NCBI RefSeq assembly: GCF_019308355.1 | Contig: NZ_JAAGKM010000001.1 | Span: forward strand, 1 to 64,000 | DNA length: 64,000 nucleotides | Direction of reading: 5' to 3' | DNA from: Empedobacter falsenii | Lineage (GTDB): Bacteria; Bacteroidota; Bacteroidia; Flavobacteriales; Weeksellaceae | Shown: positions 51,594-61,079 of the stretch, piece after piece | Position numbering within the stretch: the stretch's first letter is position 1 | Layout of the letters: each line of letters opens with the position of its first letter | Made by a program: the position numbers and the translations under genes | The notes under the pieces: model-generated | Seen by the model: only the letters and a program-made list of their open reading frames with translations | Database searches by the model: none | Told to the model about the DNA's origin: nothing

Positions 51594-52622
51594 TTAATCT
51601 CTTTTATAATCTACAACAGCTTCTATAAAAGCTTGTGCATTTTCAACTGGAATATTTGGTAAAATTCCGTGACCTAAATTGGCAATATATTTATACGGAC
51701 CAAAATCGTCAATCATTTCTTTTACCATTTGCTGAATAGTTTCTGGTGGCGATAACAAACGAGAAGGATCAAAGTTACCTTGTAACGTCTTTTTGAAACC
51801 TGTAAACTCACGCGCTAATTGTGGCGTAATCGTCCAATCAACACCCAAAGCAGATGCTTTAGAATCTGCCATTTTCTCTAAAGCAAACCAACAACCTTTT
51901 GCAAAAACAGTTACAGGAACTACTTTAGAAACTTCGTTTACAATTTGCTCGATGTATTTCCAAGAAAATTCATCATAATCTTTTGGCGATAACATTCCAC
52001 CCCAAGAATCAAAAATCTGAATCACATTTGCACCATGTTCCACTTTTTTCAACAAATATTGAATCGTTGTTTGTGTAATTTTTTCTAATAATTGGTGTGC
52101 TGCAACTGGATTTTGGAAACAAAAACCTTTCGCTTGATCAAAAGATTTAGAACCACGACCTTCCACTGCATAACACAACAATGTCCAAGGCGAACCTGCA
52201 AAACCAATCAACGGAATTTTATTGTCCAACTCTTTCTTTGTAATATCCATCGCTGCATAAACGTATCCTAACTCTTCTTCAACATCAGGAATATAAACTT
52301 TTTCTACATCTTGAGCTGTACGAATAGGATTCTCTAACCAAGGACCAACACCAGGTTTCATCTCGAAATTCATTCCCATTGCTTGTGGCACAACCAAAAT
52401 ATCTGAAAAGATAATTGCTGCATCTAACGGAAAACGACGAATTGGTTGAACTGTAATTTCAGCCGCTAACTCTGGCGTTTGACAACGTGTAAAGAAATCA
52501 TATTTATCTCTCAATTCGATAAACTCTGGTAAATAACGTCCTGCTTGACGCATCATCCACACTGGCGGACGCTCTACCTCCTCACCTCTCAATGCTTTTA
52601 AAAGCAAATCATTTTTTATCAT
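51594..52622 (-). CDS. hemE: Uroporphyrinogen decarboxylase
   Basis: 342 residues. It turns uroporphyrinogen III into coproporphyrinogen III. Signatures: [17 protein letters not shown] (about 17-33), [35 protein letters not shown] and [18 protein letters not shown] near the end. It is the last gene of the hemA-C-D-E cluster, overlapping hemD by 14 bp. Confidence 0.97.
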   Translation of the reverse strand: MIKNDLLLKALRGEEVERPPVWMMRQAGRYLPEFIELRDKYDFFTRCQTPELAAEITVQPIRRFPLDAAIIFSDILVVPQAMGMNFEMKPGVGPWLENPIRTAQDVEKVYIPDVEEELGYVYAAMDITKKELDNKIPLIGFAGSPWTLLCYAVEGRGSKSFDQAKGFCFQNPVAAHQLLEKITQTTIQYLLKKVEHGANVIQIFDSWGGMLSPKDYDEFSWKYIEQIVNEVSKVVPVTVFAKGCWFALEKMADSKASALGVDWTITPQLAREFTGFKKTLQGNFDPSRLLSPPETIQQMVKEMIDDFGPYKYIANLGHGILPNIPVENAQAFIEAVVDYKRD

Positions 52623-53286
52623 TGATGTATTTTTTTATATTTTCAATAACTACTTCCACCAATGGTGTTTGCGCAGTTATAATTTCATGATTTGGATAAA
52701 CTTCTTCTATCGCAGAAGTTGTTGTATTTCCGATTGTAAAAATACGCGAACTTTCTGAAATTTCATTTTGTTGATGAAACGCTTTGAATGACAACGGACT
52801 AAAAAAAGCATACACATCAAATGTTTCATTTAATTGATAAACAATTTGCCCTGATTGATATGTTATAATTTGATTGACTTCGTGATTTGCTTTTGATAAT
52901 TCATTCACCAACAAATCTCGACGGGAAGAACCACATAAGAAATTCCATTTCGGAGAATAATTTCCTGAAATTAATTTCGAAGCTAAATCTTCTGCATAAT
53001 CTTCAACCAACACAACATCTCTGTTTTGCGCTTTTAGTTTTTCTGCCGTTTTTTTTCCAACAACAAAAAAATGACCATTCAATTCCAAATCTTGAATGGC
53101 ATTTACAGTATTTTGACTCGTCACGATAAACTGATGAACGGATTCATCAATCTGTGCATAAATTTCATTTTTCGAAGTCAAATCGATTTGTAAAGTTGGT
53201 TTACAAACCACCTCAACATCAGTTCCAAATTCTTTTTCAAGCAATTCAGAAGAAATTAACTTCGTGAATAAAACCTTCGTTCGCAC
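52609..53286 (-). CDS. hemD: Uroporphyrinogen-III synthase
   Basis: 225 residues. The family is poorly conserved in sequence. Assignment rests on the two-domain layout (strand-rich start [16 protein letters not shown], hinge near 100), [34 protein letters not shown] and SPLSFKAF, and on its place between hemC and hemE, overlapping both (1 bp and 14 bp). It closes hydroxymethylbilane with inversion of ring D. Confidence 0.9.
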   Translation of the reverse strand: MRTKVLFTKLISSELLEKEFGTDVEVVCKPTLQIDLTSKNEIYAQIDESVHQFIVTSQNTVNAIQDLELNGHFFVVGKKTAEKLKAQNRDVVLVEDYAEDLASKLISGNYSPKWNFLCGSSRRDLLVNELSKANHEVNQIITYQSGQIVYQLNETFDVYAFFSPLSFKAFHQQNEISESSRIFTIGNTTTSAIEEVYPNHEIITAQTPLVEVVIENIKKYINDKK

Positions 53287-54212
53287 TATTTCGTTCCGAT
53301 TTCTTTTTTTATTTGTTCAATCATTTTTGCTGCACCTTGTGCAATACATTCTTCAGCAAATTCGCGACCTTTCGTCAAATATTCATCTGCTTTGAATTGT
53401 CTTTCGATTGAAATCATTTCTTGTCCATCAATGGTTAAAATTGCTCCTTTGAAGGAGTAATTTTCTTCATCAATTTTCTCAACTAACGCACCAATTGGCG
53501 CTGTACAACCACCTTCTAAAACATTCAAAAATTGACGTTCTACTGTTGCAAAAAGTTCACATTGCGGATTATTAATATCACTCAAATCAAAACCTTCTTT
53601 GGCTACAATTCCTAAAATTCCTTGTGATGGTGCAGCAATCATCCAATCAATCACTTTATAATGAAGACCTTTTTCTGCCAATTCATCTAAAATTTCTGAA
53701 CGATCCAAACCTGCAAAAGCAAAAACAGCTCCGTCCCAATCTGCATTATCTTGCAACTTTTTCAGACGTAATTGCACATTTCCACGTAAATCTACAATCG
53801 TATCATTTGGATATTTATGATTCCAAAATGCTTTACGACGCAAAGATCCAGTAGCGATAACACGATGTTTTTTCTCGAAAATATCTTCCGATTTGTACAC
53901 CAAAATATCCGCAGAACTTGCACGTTCTGGATACGCAATCAACTCTAATGTTTCTGGTAAAACAGTTGGAACATCTTTCAACGAATGAACCGCAATATCT
54001 ACTTGATCATTCAACAAAGCAATGTCCAATGAACGCGTAAAAACACCTGTTAAACCTAATGAATAAATGGGTTGTTTTAGATTTGCATCACCTTCAGAAG
54101 TAATCGGAACGATTTCTGTTGGATGACCTTTTGCCTCAAGAATAGAAGCAACTTTATTGGCTTGCCAAAGTGCTAACGGACTTTGACGTGTACCAATTTT
54201 TATTATTTTCAT
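53286..54212 (-). CDS. hemC: Hydroxymethylbilane synthase (porphobilinogen deaminase)
   Basis: 308 residues. It joins four porphobilinogens. It has KIGTRQSPLALWQANKVASI (about 5-24), AVHSLKDVPT (about 76), ATGSLRRKAFWNHKYP (about 128), DLRGNVQLRLKKL, and the cofactor-binding Cys in LEGGCTAPIGA (about 240). It overlaps hemD by one base and follows hemA after 7 bp. Confidence 0.97.
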   Translation of the reverse strand: MKIIKIGTRQSPLALWQANKVASILEAKGHPTEIVPITSEGDANLKQPIYSLGLTGVFTRSLDIALLNDQVDIAVHSLKDVPTVLPETLELIAYPERASSADILVYKSEDIFEKKHRVIATGSLRRKAFWNHKYPNDTIVDLRGNVQLRLKKLQDNADWDGAVFAFAGLDRSEILDELAEKGLHYKVIDWMIAAPSQGILGIVAKEGFDLSDINNPQCELFATVERQFLNVLEGGCTAPIGALVEKIDEENYSFKGAILTIDGQEMISIERQFKADEYLTKGREFAEECIAQGAAKMIEQIKKEIGTK

Positions 54213-54219
54213 GATTGTA

Positions 54220-55467
54220 TTAAGCTTGTTTTAAATGAAACATTTTTTCGATTAACTGAATTGTTTCGTCTGCATTTTCTTTATTTTCAATCAAATAAGA
54301 AGCAAACTGATTTGTAATTTTCTGAATTACTTTTTCAGTTAAAATCGTTTCATTTTCGTCAATGTTTACATTATCTTTTTTCAAATTATTTAAAGCAAAA
54401 CTCTGAAAAAAGTCTAATCTATCTTTGAAAGATTGAATAGCTGGAACCAATTCTCTGGTTTCTAACCATTCGTAAAACTCTGTAGAATGCTCCTCTATAA
54501 TTGCCAAAGCTTCTGGAATTGCATTGCGACGTTGCGCAATCGTATCATCTACCATTTTAGATAATCCGTCCACATTTACCAATTGAATAGATTCGCGAGC
54601 AGCCAATGTATGAATTACATTTTCTGGAACTGACATATCAATAATCGTCATTTCCTTATCGAACGGAATCATTTCTTCTGTAATCGTGTAATTACTTGCT
54701 CCCGTTGCAACAATTAGAATATCTGTTTTTTGTAATTCTTCTTTTAATTCGCTGTGATCTTTTACGGTAATATCGTATTTCAGTCCAAGAATTTCTGCCT
54801 TTTCTTTTGTACGATTGATTAGCGTAATGTTTGTATTTGGATAATGTTTGACCAAATTAGCACACGTATTACGACCAATTTTACCAATTCCGTACAACAA
54901 AATATTTTTGTCAACTAAGTTTCCTTGCGTTGCTTGAATAAAATTAACCGCTGAATATGCAACCGAAGCAGAACCGTTACTTAAGAAAGTTTCGTTCTTC
55001 ACTTTTTTACTAATTTGAATCGCAGTATTTACCAAACGCTCTAAAAAAGCATTTGATGCACCTTGTTTTTTGAAACGAGAAAACCAAATTTTGATTTGTC
55101 CGATGATATCAAAATCACCTAAAATCTGACTTTCTAATCCCGACGAAACACGGAATAAATGTGTAATCGCTTCTTCTCCTTCTTTTACCATCATAAATTG
55201 ACGGAATTCATCTGCATTACCTTCTGTGTATTTACAATATTGCTCAACGATTTGATCTTCGTTTTCTGCAAAACCATAAAATTCAGTACGATTACAAGTT
55301 GATACAATAAAAAAGTTTTCTAATCCATTCGTTTTAGAATCTTGCGTAAACGTTTCAACTTGTTCCGGGAAAAATGTAAATTTACCACGTGTAATGGCGT
55401 CAGCTTTTTCATAACTGATTCCGATTACGTAAAAATTTTCTTCCGTTTTATTACCTCTAATTGCCAT
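54220..55467 (-). CDS. hemA: Glutamyl-tRNA reductase
   Basis: 415 residues. The first committed step of C5-pathway tetrapyrrole synthesis. The active-site Cys lies in IVSTCNRTEFYGF (about 57). GLESQILGDFDIIGQIK, SVAYSAVNFIQ and NADPH-binding ILLYGIGKIGRNTC are standard. The C-terminal helical dimerisation domain is complete. It is the first gene of the hemA-C-D-E cluster, divergent from an AraC-family regulator that may sense heme or iron status (inference from position). Confidence 0.96.
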   Translation of the reverse strand: MAIRGNKTEENFYVIGISYEKADAITRGKFTFFPEQVETFTQDSKTNGLENFFIVSTCNRTEFYGFAENEDQIVEQYCKYTEGNADEFRQFMMVKEGEEAITHLFRVSSGLESQILGDFDIIGQIKIWFSRFKKQGASNAFLERLVNTAIQISKKVKNETFLSNGSASVAYSAVNFIQATQGNLVDKNILLYGIGKIGRNTCANLVKHYPNTNITLINRTKEKAEILGLKYDITVKDHSELKEELQKTDILIVATGASNYTITEEMIPFDKEMTIIDMSVPENVIHTLAARESIQLVNVDGLSKMVDDTIAQRRNAIPEALAIIEEHSTEFYEWLETRELVPAIQSFKDRLDFFQSFALNNLKKDNVNIDENETILTEKVIQKITNQFASYLIENKENADETIQLIEKMFHLKQA

Positions 55468-55584
55468 TTCTTCAAATACTGATACAAAAGTAGTTTCAAA
55501 AGTCTTCGAAAAATAACTTTAAAAAGAAAAAATAACGCTAAAAATTAAAGTTTGCTTTTTTAGAATAATTATAAATTAAAGGTT

Positions 55585-55592
55585 TATATTTG
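55585..55592 (+). promoter_or_regulatory. -7 box of the AraC-type gene within a dyad
   Basis: TATATTTG at 55585-55592 lies inside the inverted repeat GGTTTA/TAAACC (55581-55602). The dyad could be an operator over the core promoter; no -33 at normal spacing. Confidence 0.4.
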
Positions 55593-55663
55593 TATGTAAA
55601 CCATTATAAAGAGCGAAGTTGACAATTATCACGTTTTTTATATGACAAACCTCATCATTCGAA

Positions 55664-56542
55664 ATGGATTTAAAAAATACCCATAAAAGTAAAATTAACG
55701 AGTATAAATTGTCAACAGACGTATTTATCGCTCAAATAGACAACTTTACAGCTTCTACAGACACGATTCTGAAAGGAATTGACAAGCGTTATATACAATT
55801 CTATTTTTGTACAAAAGGTTCGCTGACATTTAATTTTAATAATGGTATTTATAAAATCAATTTGAACGAAGGAAAAAGTTTTTTGTTTTATTATCCAACA
55901 TTAGATATTCCATTATCGTTAAATATAAATGCAGAAAGTAAGGTTTATATTGTGGTTTTGTCTATTCATAAATTACATCAATTGTTTGCAGAATATCAAA
56001 TTCAGAATAATTTGATTTCGAGCATGACGCAAGAGAAATTTTATATTGAACGCGAAATTGGGCCAGCGATAAAATTAGTTTTGAATCAAATTGAACAAAT
56101 GAAACTTTCTCCACAATTTCAAAATTTATTTTTGAATGGAAAAATGTACGAATTGTTCACGCTTTATTTTTCTGAAATCGAAAATCAAACTGAGCATTGT
56201 CCTTTCTTGAATGATGAAAATGAAGGAAAACGAATCAAAGAAATCAAAGATTATTTATTAGCTGATTTTAAAAATCCTCCAACCATCAAACAACTTTGCG
56301 AAAAATTTTCGATCTCGGAATATCATCTGAAAGAAGGTTTCAAAGAACTTTATGGAACAACTGTTTATGGTTATTTATTGGATAAAAAACTGGAATATGC
56401 GTTGCATAAATTAGAAGAAAATCAACAAATGGTAAAAGATATCTCGTTTGAAATTGGTTACGAAAATCCATCTCATTTTATATCAGCATTTAAGAAAAAA
56501 TACGGCTTGACACCTAAACAATACATTAAACAATTTCAGTAA
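55664..56542 (+). CDS. AraC-family transcriptional regulator
   Basis: 292 residues. The N-terminal two thirds is a sensor part without a strong signature. The C-terminal double helix-turn-helix is clear: PPTIKQLCEKFSISEYHLKE (about 206-225) and VKDISFEIGYENPSHFISAF (about 262), closing with FKKKYGLTPKQYIK. It is divergent from hemA; control of the hem cluster or of iron uptake is a guess from position. An alternative start lies upstream only at non-ATG codons. Confidence 0.9.
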   Translation: MDLKNTHKSKINEYKLSTDVFIAQIDNFTASTDTILKGIDKRYIQFYFCTKGSLTFNFNNGIYKINLNEGKSFLFYYPTLDIPLSLNINAESKVYIVVLSIHKLHQLFAEYQIQNNLISSMTQEKFYIEREIGPAIKLVLNQIEQMKLSPQFQNLFLNGKMYELFTLYFSEIENQTEHCPFLNDENEGKRIKEIKDYLLADFKNPPTIKQLCEKFSISEYHLKEGFKELYGTTVYGYLLDKKLEYALHKLEENQQMVKDISFEIGYENPSHFISAFKKKYGLTPKQYIKQFQ

Positions 56543-56612
56543 AAAATTTAAGAATTGTTAATCTTAATATCATTTATAAATACTTATTTTTGTCAAATAT
56601 TTATAAATAATT

Positions 56613-57662
56613 ATGAGAAAACTTTTACTCCTTTTATTTCCTTTTGCCGCTTTTGCCCAACAGCCAGCTTATTATGAAGGGATAGATTTTAAACAAAATG
56701 GAAAAGCTATAAAAGAAGAATTGCATAATTTAATTAATGCAACTCATCATGCTGTAAGCTATACGCCGGGTGTTTGGAATATTTTAGATAAATCTGACTT
56801 AGATTTAGATTCTCAAGGCCGAGTTTTGTTAATCTATGGTTTTACAGATAACTCTACCATTTATTCAGAACAACGTACGCGCGATGTGAATAATAAAAAC
56901 AATACAGGCGGAAACGCAAACGGAAAATGGGAACGTGAACATGTTTTTCCTAAATCATTGGCAAATCCTGTTTTAGACACGAGATATCCGGGAACAGGTA
57001 CAGATGCACATAACTTACGCGCAGTCGACAGACAAATCAATTCTACAAGAAGTAACAATGCTTACCGCGAAAAGTGGACACAAGACGTAACTGGTCAGGC
57101 TAAATTAATAAATGGTGGTTTTTATCCCGGTGACGAATGGACTGGTGACGTTGCACGTATTATTATGTATATGTATGTACATTACGGAATGGAAACAGAT
57201 CCTCAATTAGTTGCGTACAACAAAACAACCAGTAATGATGACAGAATGCCGGATATGTTCTTGAAATGGAATGTGCAGGATAAAGTATCTGAATTTGAGA
57301 AAGTGCGAAACGAAATTATTGCCGAAACACAAGGAAGTCGAAATCCATTTATTGATAATCCGTATTTAGCAACGTTGATTTGGGGAGGAGATAAAGCCGA
57401 AAATACTTGGACTGAATTATCTGCGAACGATTACAATTATCAACAAACGCTTGTAGAAGTTTTTCCTAATCCAACAACAGACAAAGTAAAGATTAATGCT
57501 AAGAATTTTGATTATGTGAATTTATATGATTTTAACGGTCGTTTACTTGGAATTGAATTAGGTTCGGAAGTTAATTTGAAAAATTATCCAGCTGGAATGT
57601 ATATTTTATCTATTCACCTAAAAGATGGAAACATCGTCACAAAAAAAGTGATTAAGAAATAA
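56613..57662 (+). CDS. Endonuclease I family nuclease with T9SS type A sorting domain
   Basis: 349 residues. A signal peptide (MRKLLLLLFPFAAFA) precedes the endonuclease I domain with the beta-beta-alpha metal site WEREHVFPKSLAN (general-base His), GTDAHNLRAVDRQINSTRSN and GDVARIIMYMYVHYG. From about residue 275 a type A sorting domain follows (VEVFPNPTTDKVKINAKNFD to YPAGMYILSIHLKDG). It would be secreted by the T9SS and degrade extracellular DNA for nutrients or matrix turnover. It stands alone with a long terminator. Confidence 0.93.
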   Translation: MRKLLLLLFPFAAFAQQPAYYEGIDFKQNGKAIKEELHNLINATHHAVSYTPGVWNILDKSDLDLDSQGRVLLIYGFTDNSTIYSEQRTRDVNNKNNTGGNANGKWEREHVFPKSLANPVLDTRYPGTGTDAHNLRAVDRQINSTRSNNAYREKWTQDVTGQAKLINGGFYPGDEWTGDVARIIMYMYVHYGMETDPQLVAYNKTTSNDDRMPDMFLKWNVQDKVSEFEKVRNEIIAETQGSRNPFIDNPYLATLIWGGDKAENTWTELSANDYNYQQTLVEVFPNPTTDKVKINAKNFDYVNLYDFNGRLLGIELGSEVNLKNYPAGMYILSIHLKDGNIVTKKVIKK

Positions 57663-57666
57663 TTTT

Positions 57667-57707
57667 AAACAAAAAATTCCAACTCTAAGAGTTGGAATTT
57701 TTTGTTT
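57667..57707. terminator. Bidirectional terminator after the endonuclease I gene
   Basis: A perfect 19-bp stem, AAACAAAAAATTCCAACTC and its complement, loop TAA. The convergent gene at 57715 starts its end 8 bp away. Confidence 0.92.
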
Positions 57708-57714
57708 ATTCATT

Positions 57715-58233
57715 TTAACAACCTTCATTATACATTACATCGAAAGAAACTACTTTATCATTCACTAAATAAAATTGTAGAATCGATCCATTATCATAAT
57801 CTTCAACATTAAAATAACGAAAAGCTTTTGTTCTTTTATCCGTTTTATCATCATAACCATCGAAAATAGAAATATTCAGATTTTTATATTTATTAATTAA
57901 CTCATCCAAAGATGAGCCAATTTTAATTCCAGATAATGTTTTAAGACTAGAATCCGAAGACTTTACACTATATACAGTTAAAGTAGAAGAACCTGCTGTC
58001 TCCTCACCATTTGTTGTCAATCCAACTTTATATGTTACTCCTTTAGAGACAATTGTTACATCACCATCAGGATAACCATATTCATTCAATTTTATTTTGA
58101 ATTTTTGTCCAGTTAATTTTTCTAATTCAGACAATTTCATTCCAAGTTTTACGTCATTAATACGAGTTGTAGAAACTTGCGCTTGCAAAGCTATTCCAGC
58201 TACAAAAGCAGCTATAAAAAATATTTTTTTCAT
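57715..58233 (-). CDS. Small exported protein, paralogue family member 1
   Basis: 172 residues with signal peptide MKKIFFIAAFVAGIALQAQ. The mature part begins VSTTRINDVKLGMKLSELEK, has a central strand pair, then TLSGIKIGSSLDELINKYKN (about 105-124), and ends in a strand region GSILQFYLVNDKVVSFDVMY. The next two genes upstream share the VSTTR-like start and the TLSGIxIGSSLxxLxxxY motif. The KLGMKLSEL and KIGSSLDEL halves look like an internal repeat. Function unknown. It is the last gene of the run from 59.9 kb. Confidence 0.7.
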   Translation of the reverse strand: MKKIFFIAAFVAGIALQAQVSTTRINDVKLGMKLSELEKLTGQKFKIKLNEYGYPDGDVTIVSKGVTYKVGLTTNGEETAGSSTLTVYSVKSSDSSLKTLSGIKIGSSLDELINKYKNLNISIFDGYDDKTDKRTKAFRYFNVEDYDNGSILQFYLVNDKVVSFDVMYNEGC

Positions 58234-58262
58234 TTTTATGTATTTAGGTTTTAATCATTATT

Positions 58263-58757
58263 TTAAAGTGTACATTCTTCTGGGTTATAAGAACTCAATC
58301 TTATTGTTGTTACAATTTCATTTTTCAAAGAAAAAGTCAATATAACACCATTTTCTCTATCATCAATTCTAAATTCTCTGTTATTATTATTCGATTTATC
58401 CAAAAACACATTATATTTTGACGAATAAGCTTTCCACAAATCCTCCAACGTACTACCAATTCCAATTCCAGACAAAGTTTTGATATTTTTACTTGTTGTA
58501 GAAATAGAACTTAAATAGGTGTCATTTTCTGTTTTACTCAAATAACCACTTCTTATTTCGATTGTATAATCAATCCCTTTTAGGGTGACATTCGTTTCTC
58601 CTTCATCAACAATTGCAGCAATTTCTTCACCTAACAATTTCAACACTTCGAACGGACGCATACCAATTTTCAGTTCATTCATTCGTGTTGTAGAAATCTG
58701 ACCAAATCCAACAACCGAAAGCAAGAAAAATCCTAATAAAGTTATTTTAATCCTCAT
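58263..58757 (-). CDS. Small exported protein, paralogue family member 2
   Basis: 164 residues with a signal peptide to GFGQ. It shares with the neighbour ISTTRMNELKIGMRPFEVLK, TLSGIGIGSTLEDLWKAYSS and a final strand block NGVILTFSLKNEIVTTIRLS. It is separated from member 1 by 29 bp and from the truncated member 3 by 52 bp. I do not recognise a named family; full-length members appear to have two related halves. Confidence 0.68.
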   Translation of the reverse strand: MRIKITLLGFFLLSVVGFGQISTTRMNELKIGMRPFEVLKLLGEEIAAIVDEGETNVTLKGIDYTIEIRSGYLSKTENDTYLSSISTTSKNIKTLSGIGIGSTLEDLWKAYSSKYNVFLDKSNNNNREFRIDDRENGVILTFSLKNEIVTTIRLSSYNPEECTL

Positions 58758-58809
58758 AAATTTTATTGTTTAAATATCCCGATTCTGTCTCATCATCTTC
58801 AAAAATATC

Positions 58810-59178
58810 TTACACCGAAATATCATATTTTTTGTACACTTTCCATAAATCGTCCAACGAACTTCCAACTTTTATTCCTGATAAAGTCAAAAGTTTAGAG
58901 CTGACAGACGAAACCATACATACTTCGAATTGTTTTGTTTTCAAATTTTTATAGTACGAAATATGATATTTAATTCCATTCAACTCAATGTCCTGTTCAG
59001 GCATTTCTGCATTATTTACATCATAAAGAGCTAATTGATTTGGTGTTAAAGCTGCAACTTGTTTTTGCTTCATTTCGTACGAAATATCTCCAAATTTGGA
59101 AGTCGTTACTTTTTGAGCAAACATTATCGAAGTGAATAGCAAGAAGCACCCTAAAATTGAAAAAAATCGACTAAGCAT
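58810..59178 (-). CDS. Small exported protein, paralogue member 3, truncated
   Basis: From ATG 59178 (an ATG at 59196 is also possible) the signal peptide MLSRFFSILGCFLLFTSIMF ends at AQ. The mature part has VTTSKFGDISYEMKQKQVAA and TLSGIKVGSSLDDLWKVYKK, then stops at TAA where the other members continue for about 45-50 residues. Past the TAA the frame stays open for 20 codons (DIFEDDETESGYLNNKIYED) that resemble the corresponding loop of member 1. This looks like a decaying copy. It overlaps the SH3 gene by 8 bp. Confidence 0.6.
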   Translation of the reverse strand: MLSRFFSILGCFLLFTSIMFAQKVTTSKFGDISYEMKQKQVAALTPNQLALYDVNNAEMPEQDIELNGIKYHISYYKNLKTKQFEVCMVSSVSSKLLTLSGIKVGSSLDDLWKVYKKYDISV

Positions 59179-59851
59179 AAGCATTAATTTGAGCAATATG
59201 TTTTACAATTTTTCCATTATCCAAAACCCAAAGTGCATCATAAACACCAGCTCCATCGCTATATGTACCGAACAAATAATATTGATTTAACTCTTTATTG
59301 TAAGTAAGTTTTGTTGCTGATAAATTCGCATTATATAAATTGATAAAATATTCTTTTGGAATGATAATTTCTTTTCCTTTGAATGATATTTTAAACGATT
59401 TGAATTCTGTTTGAGGAATCATTCCGTCCGAACCAAGAAAATCTTTTTCATCAATCGCATAAACAAAATCACCTTCCTTGAAAATTTTATGTTTTTTCGA
59501 ATTAAATTCTTGCGTTTCGAGCTGAATGGTATAATCAGCAACCGAAAATTCTATTTTAGAATCATTGACTGAAGTTGGTGAAATAGTTTCAAAATCTTCT
59601 AACTTTTTGATTCGATCATAGTAAACAAAACCAGCTTTTTCAGGCTGATATTCAACTAAATACCATTTCGAGTTTTCTTCATCAGAATCAATTGGATAAA
59701 TTGAATTTGAATTGACTTTAGCAACAATTTTAGACGAAATATTTTTATCATCTCTCACATTTGCAAAACCATCTTTATCTTGCACAATCCCAAATTGAGC
59801 TTGCACAAAATAGCCTAAAAAAGTAGTAAGAATGAATAAACTTTTTTTCAT
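59171..59851 (-). CDS. Exported SH3-domain protein
   Basis: The start at 59851 gives the signal peptide MKKSLFILTTFLGYFVQAQ; an ORF reading from 59908 is rejected for lack of a leader. A bacterial SH3 domain follows (FGIVQDKDGFANVRDDKNIS to GFVYYDRIKKLEDF, residues about 20-85), as used to bind peptidoglycan. The remaining 140 residues are strand-rich and not recognised (YYLFGTYSDGAGVYDALWVL). It is the first gene of the unit with the three paralogues. Confidence 0.7.
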   Translation of the reverse strand: MKKSLFILTTFLGYFVQAQFGIVQDKDGFANVRDDKNISSKIVAKVNSNSIYPIDSDEENSKWYLVEYQPEKAGFVYYDRIKKLEDFETISPTSVNDSKIEFSVADYTIQLETQEFNSKKHKIFKEGDFVYAIDEKDFLGSDGMIPQTEFKSFKISFKGKEIIIPKEYFINLYNANLSATKLTYNKELNQYYLFGTYSDGAGVYDALWVLDNGKIVKHIAQINAYA

Positions 59852-59911
59852 TTTTTGATTCGATTTTCTTGAAGTAAAGCTAACAAAATCTAAACCAAAA
59901 ATTTTCACGAA

Positions 59912-60859
59912 TTATAGTGATTTTACAAAATCGATATTTCTTTTCAAACCATCAAATTTTGTACGTTTTACAGGTGATTTCTTAAAAATTTCTCGAAAAA
60001 CATCCTCTGTAATTTCTTCCCAATCTTTCTTCGAGAATTGATTAATTTTCTTATGACCAACAAAACGAGTTTCTTTCGTTGGCAACGAAAAACGATTCCA
60101 TGGACAAACTTCTTGGCAAAGATCACAACCAAAAATCCAATCATCAAATTTTCCTTTCATTTCGGTCGGAATTTGATCTTTCAATTCAATTGTAAAATAC
60201 GAAATACACTGACTTCCGTTCACTGTTTTATTGGGTAAGATTGCCTCAGTTGGGCAAGCATCAATACAACGCGTACATTTTCCACAATGATCAGTTTCAA
60301 TTGGAGAATCATAAGCTAAATCCAAATCAATAATTAATTCGGATAAAAAGAAAAATGAGCCTTTTTGTTTAGACAATGTTAACGAATTTTTTCCTACCCA
60401 ACCAATTCCAGCTTTTCTAGCCCAAGCATGTTCCAGAATTGGTGCTGAATCGGTAAAAGCTCTTCCGTTCACTTCTCCTATTTCTTCTTGAATAAAATCT
60501 AATAATTCGCGTACTTTTTCCTTCACGACAAAATGATAATCTTCGCCTTGCGCATACATCGCAACCTTGTAAGAATTTGGATTTCGATCTAAATTTTGGT
60601 AATAATTATACGCCAACGAAATTACAGATTTTGCTCCTTCGACCAAAATTCGAGGATCCAATCGCATATCAAAATGATTTTCCATATACTGCATTTCACC
60701 ATGAAAATCATTCTTCAACCAAGCTTCTAAATGAGGTGCTTCTTCTTCCAAAAAATCAGCCTTTGCTATACCACAAGAAATAAATCCCAACGCTTCAGCT
60801 TTTTCTTTGATTCGATGGGACCATTTTATTTTGATATGTTCTTCTGTTGGAAGATGCAT
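59912..60859 (-). CDS. queG: Epoxyqueuosine reductase
   Basis: 315 residues. The last step of queuosine synthesis in tRNA: cobalamin-dependent reduction of epoxyqueuosine. An N-terminal domain with [15 protein letters not shown] and [20 protein letters not shown] precedes two 4Fe-4S clusters: [16 protein letters not shown] (about 195) and [11 protein letters not shown] (about 250). It is shorter than E. coli QueG because the C-terminal HEAT-like repeats are missing, which is common in this phylum. Confidence 0.95.
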   Translation of the reverse strand: MHLPTEEHIKIKWSHRIKEKAEALGFISCGIAKADFLEEEAPHLEAWLKNDFHGEMQYMENHFDMRLDPRILVEGAKSVISLAYNYYQNLDRNPNSYKVAMYAQGEDYHFVVKEKVRELLDFIQEEIGEVNGRAFTDSAPILEHAWARKAGIGWVGKNSLTLSKQKGSFFFLSELIIDLDLAYDSPIETDHCGKCTRCIDACPTEAILPNKTVNGSQCISYFTIELKDQIPTEMKGKFDDWIFGCDLCQEVCPWNRFSLPTKETRFVGHKKINQFSKKDWEEITEDVFREIFKKSPVKRTKFDGLKRNIDFVKSL

Positions 60860-60912
60860 TAGTTAATTCGTAATTATGAATTTATAATTATTATATCGAC
60901 GAGATTAAATTT

Positions 60913-61062
60913 TGTCATTCTGAATGAAACGTGAGTGAAATGAAGAATCTTAGATTCCTCCTAACGCAAGAATAATATGTCGTGTTAAGTGATTTTCTAT
61001 TCGTTAGAATAAAAAAATCGGATCGAAACATATAAAAATTCTTCGACAAGCTCAGAATGGCA
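60913..61062. repeat. Dispersed intergenic repeat, copy B
   Basis: It starts TGTCATTCTGAATG, then AAACGTGAG, TGAAATGAAGAATCT, TAGAT, and ends CTTCGACAAGCTCAGAATGGCA; the blocks match copy A at 38481-38543 but here enclose about 90 extra bases. It fills most of the 220-bp queG-ruvB gap. Confidence 0.7.
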
Positions 61063-61079
61063 GCGAACTTAGAACAAAA

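Noticed and set aside
58766-58954. Plus-strand ORF opposite the truncated paralogue
   Set aside because: It is antisense to a gene with a signal peptide and clear paralogues and has no recognisable domain or promoter.
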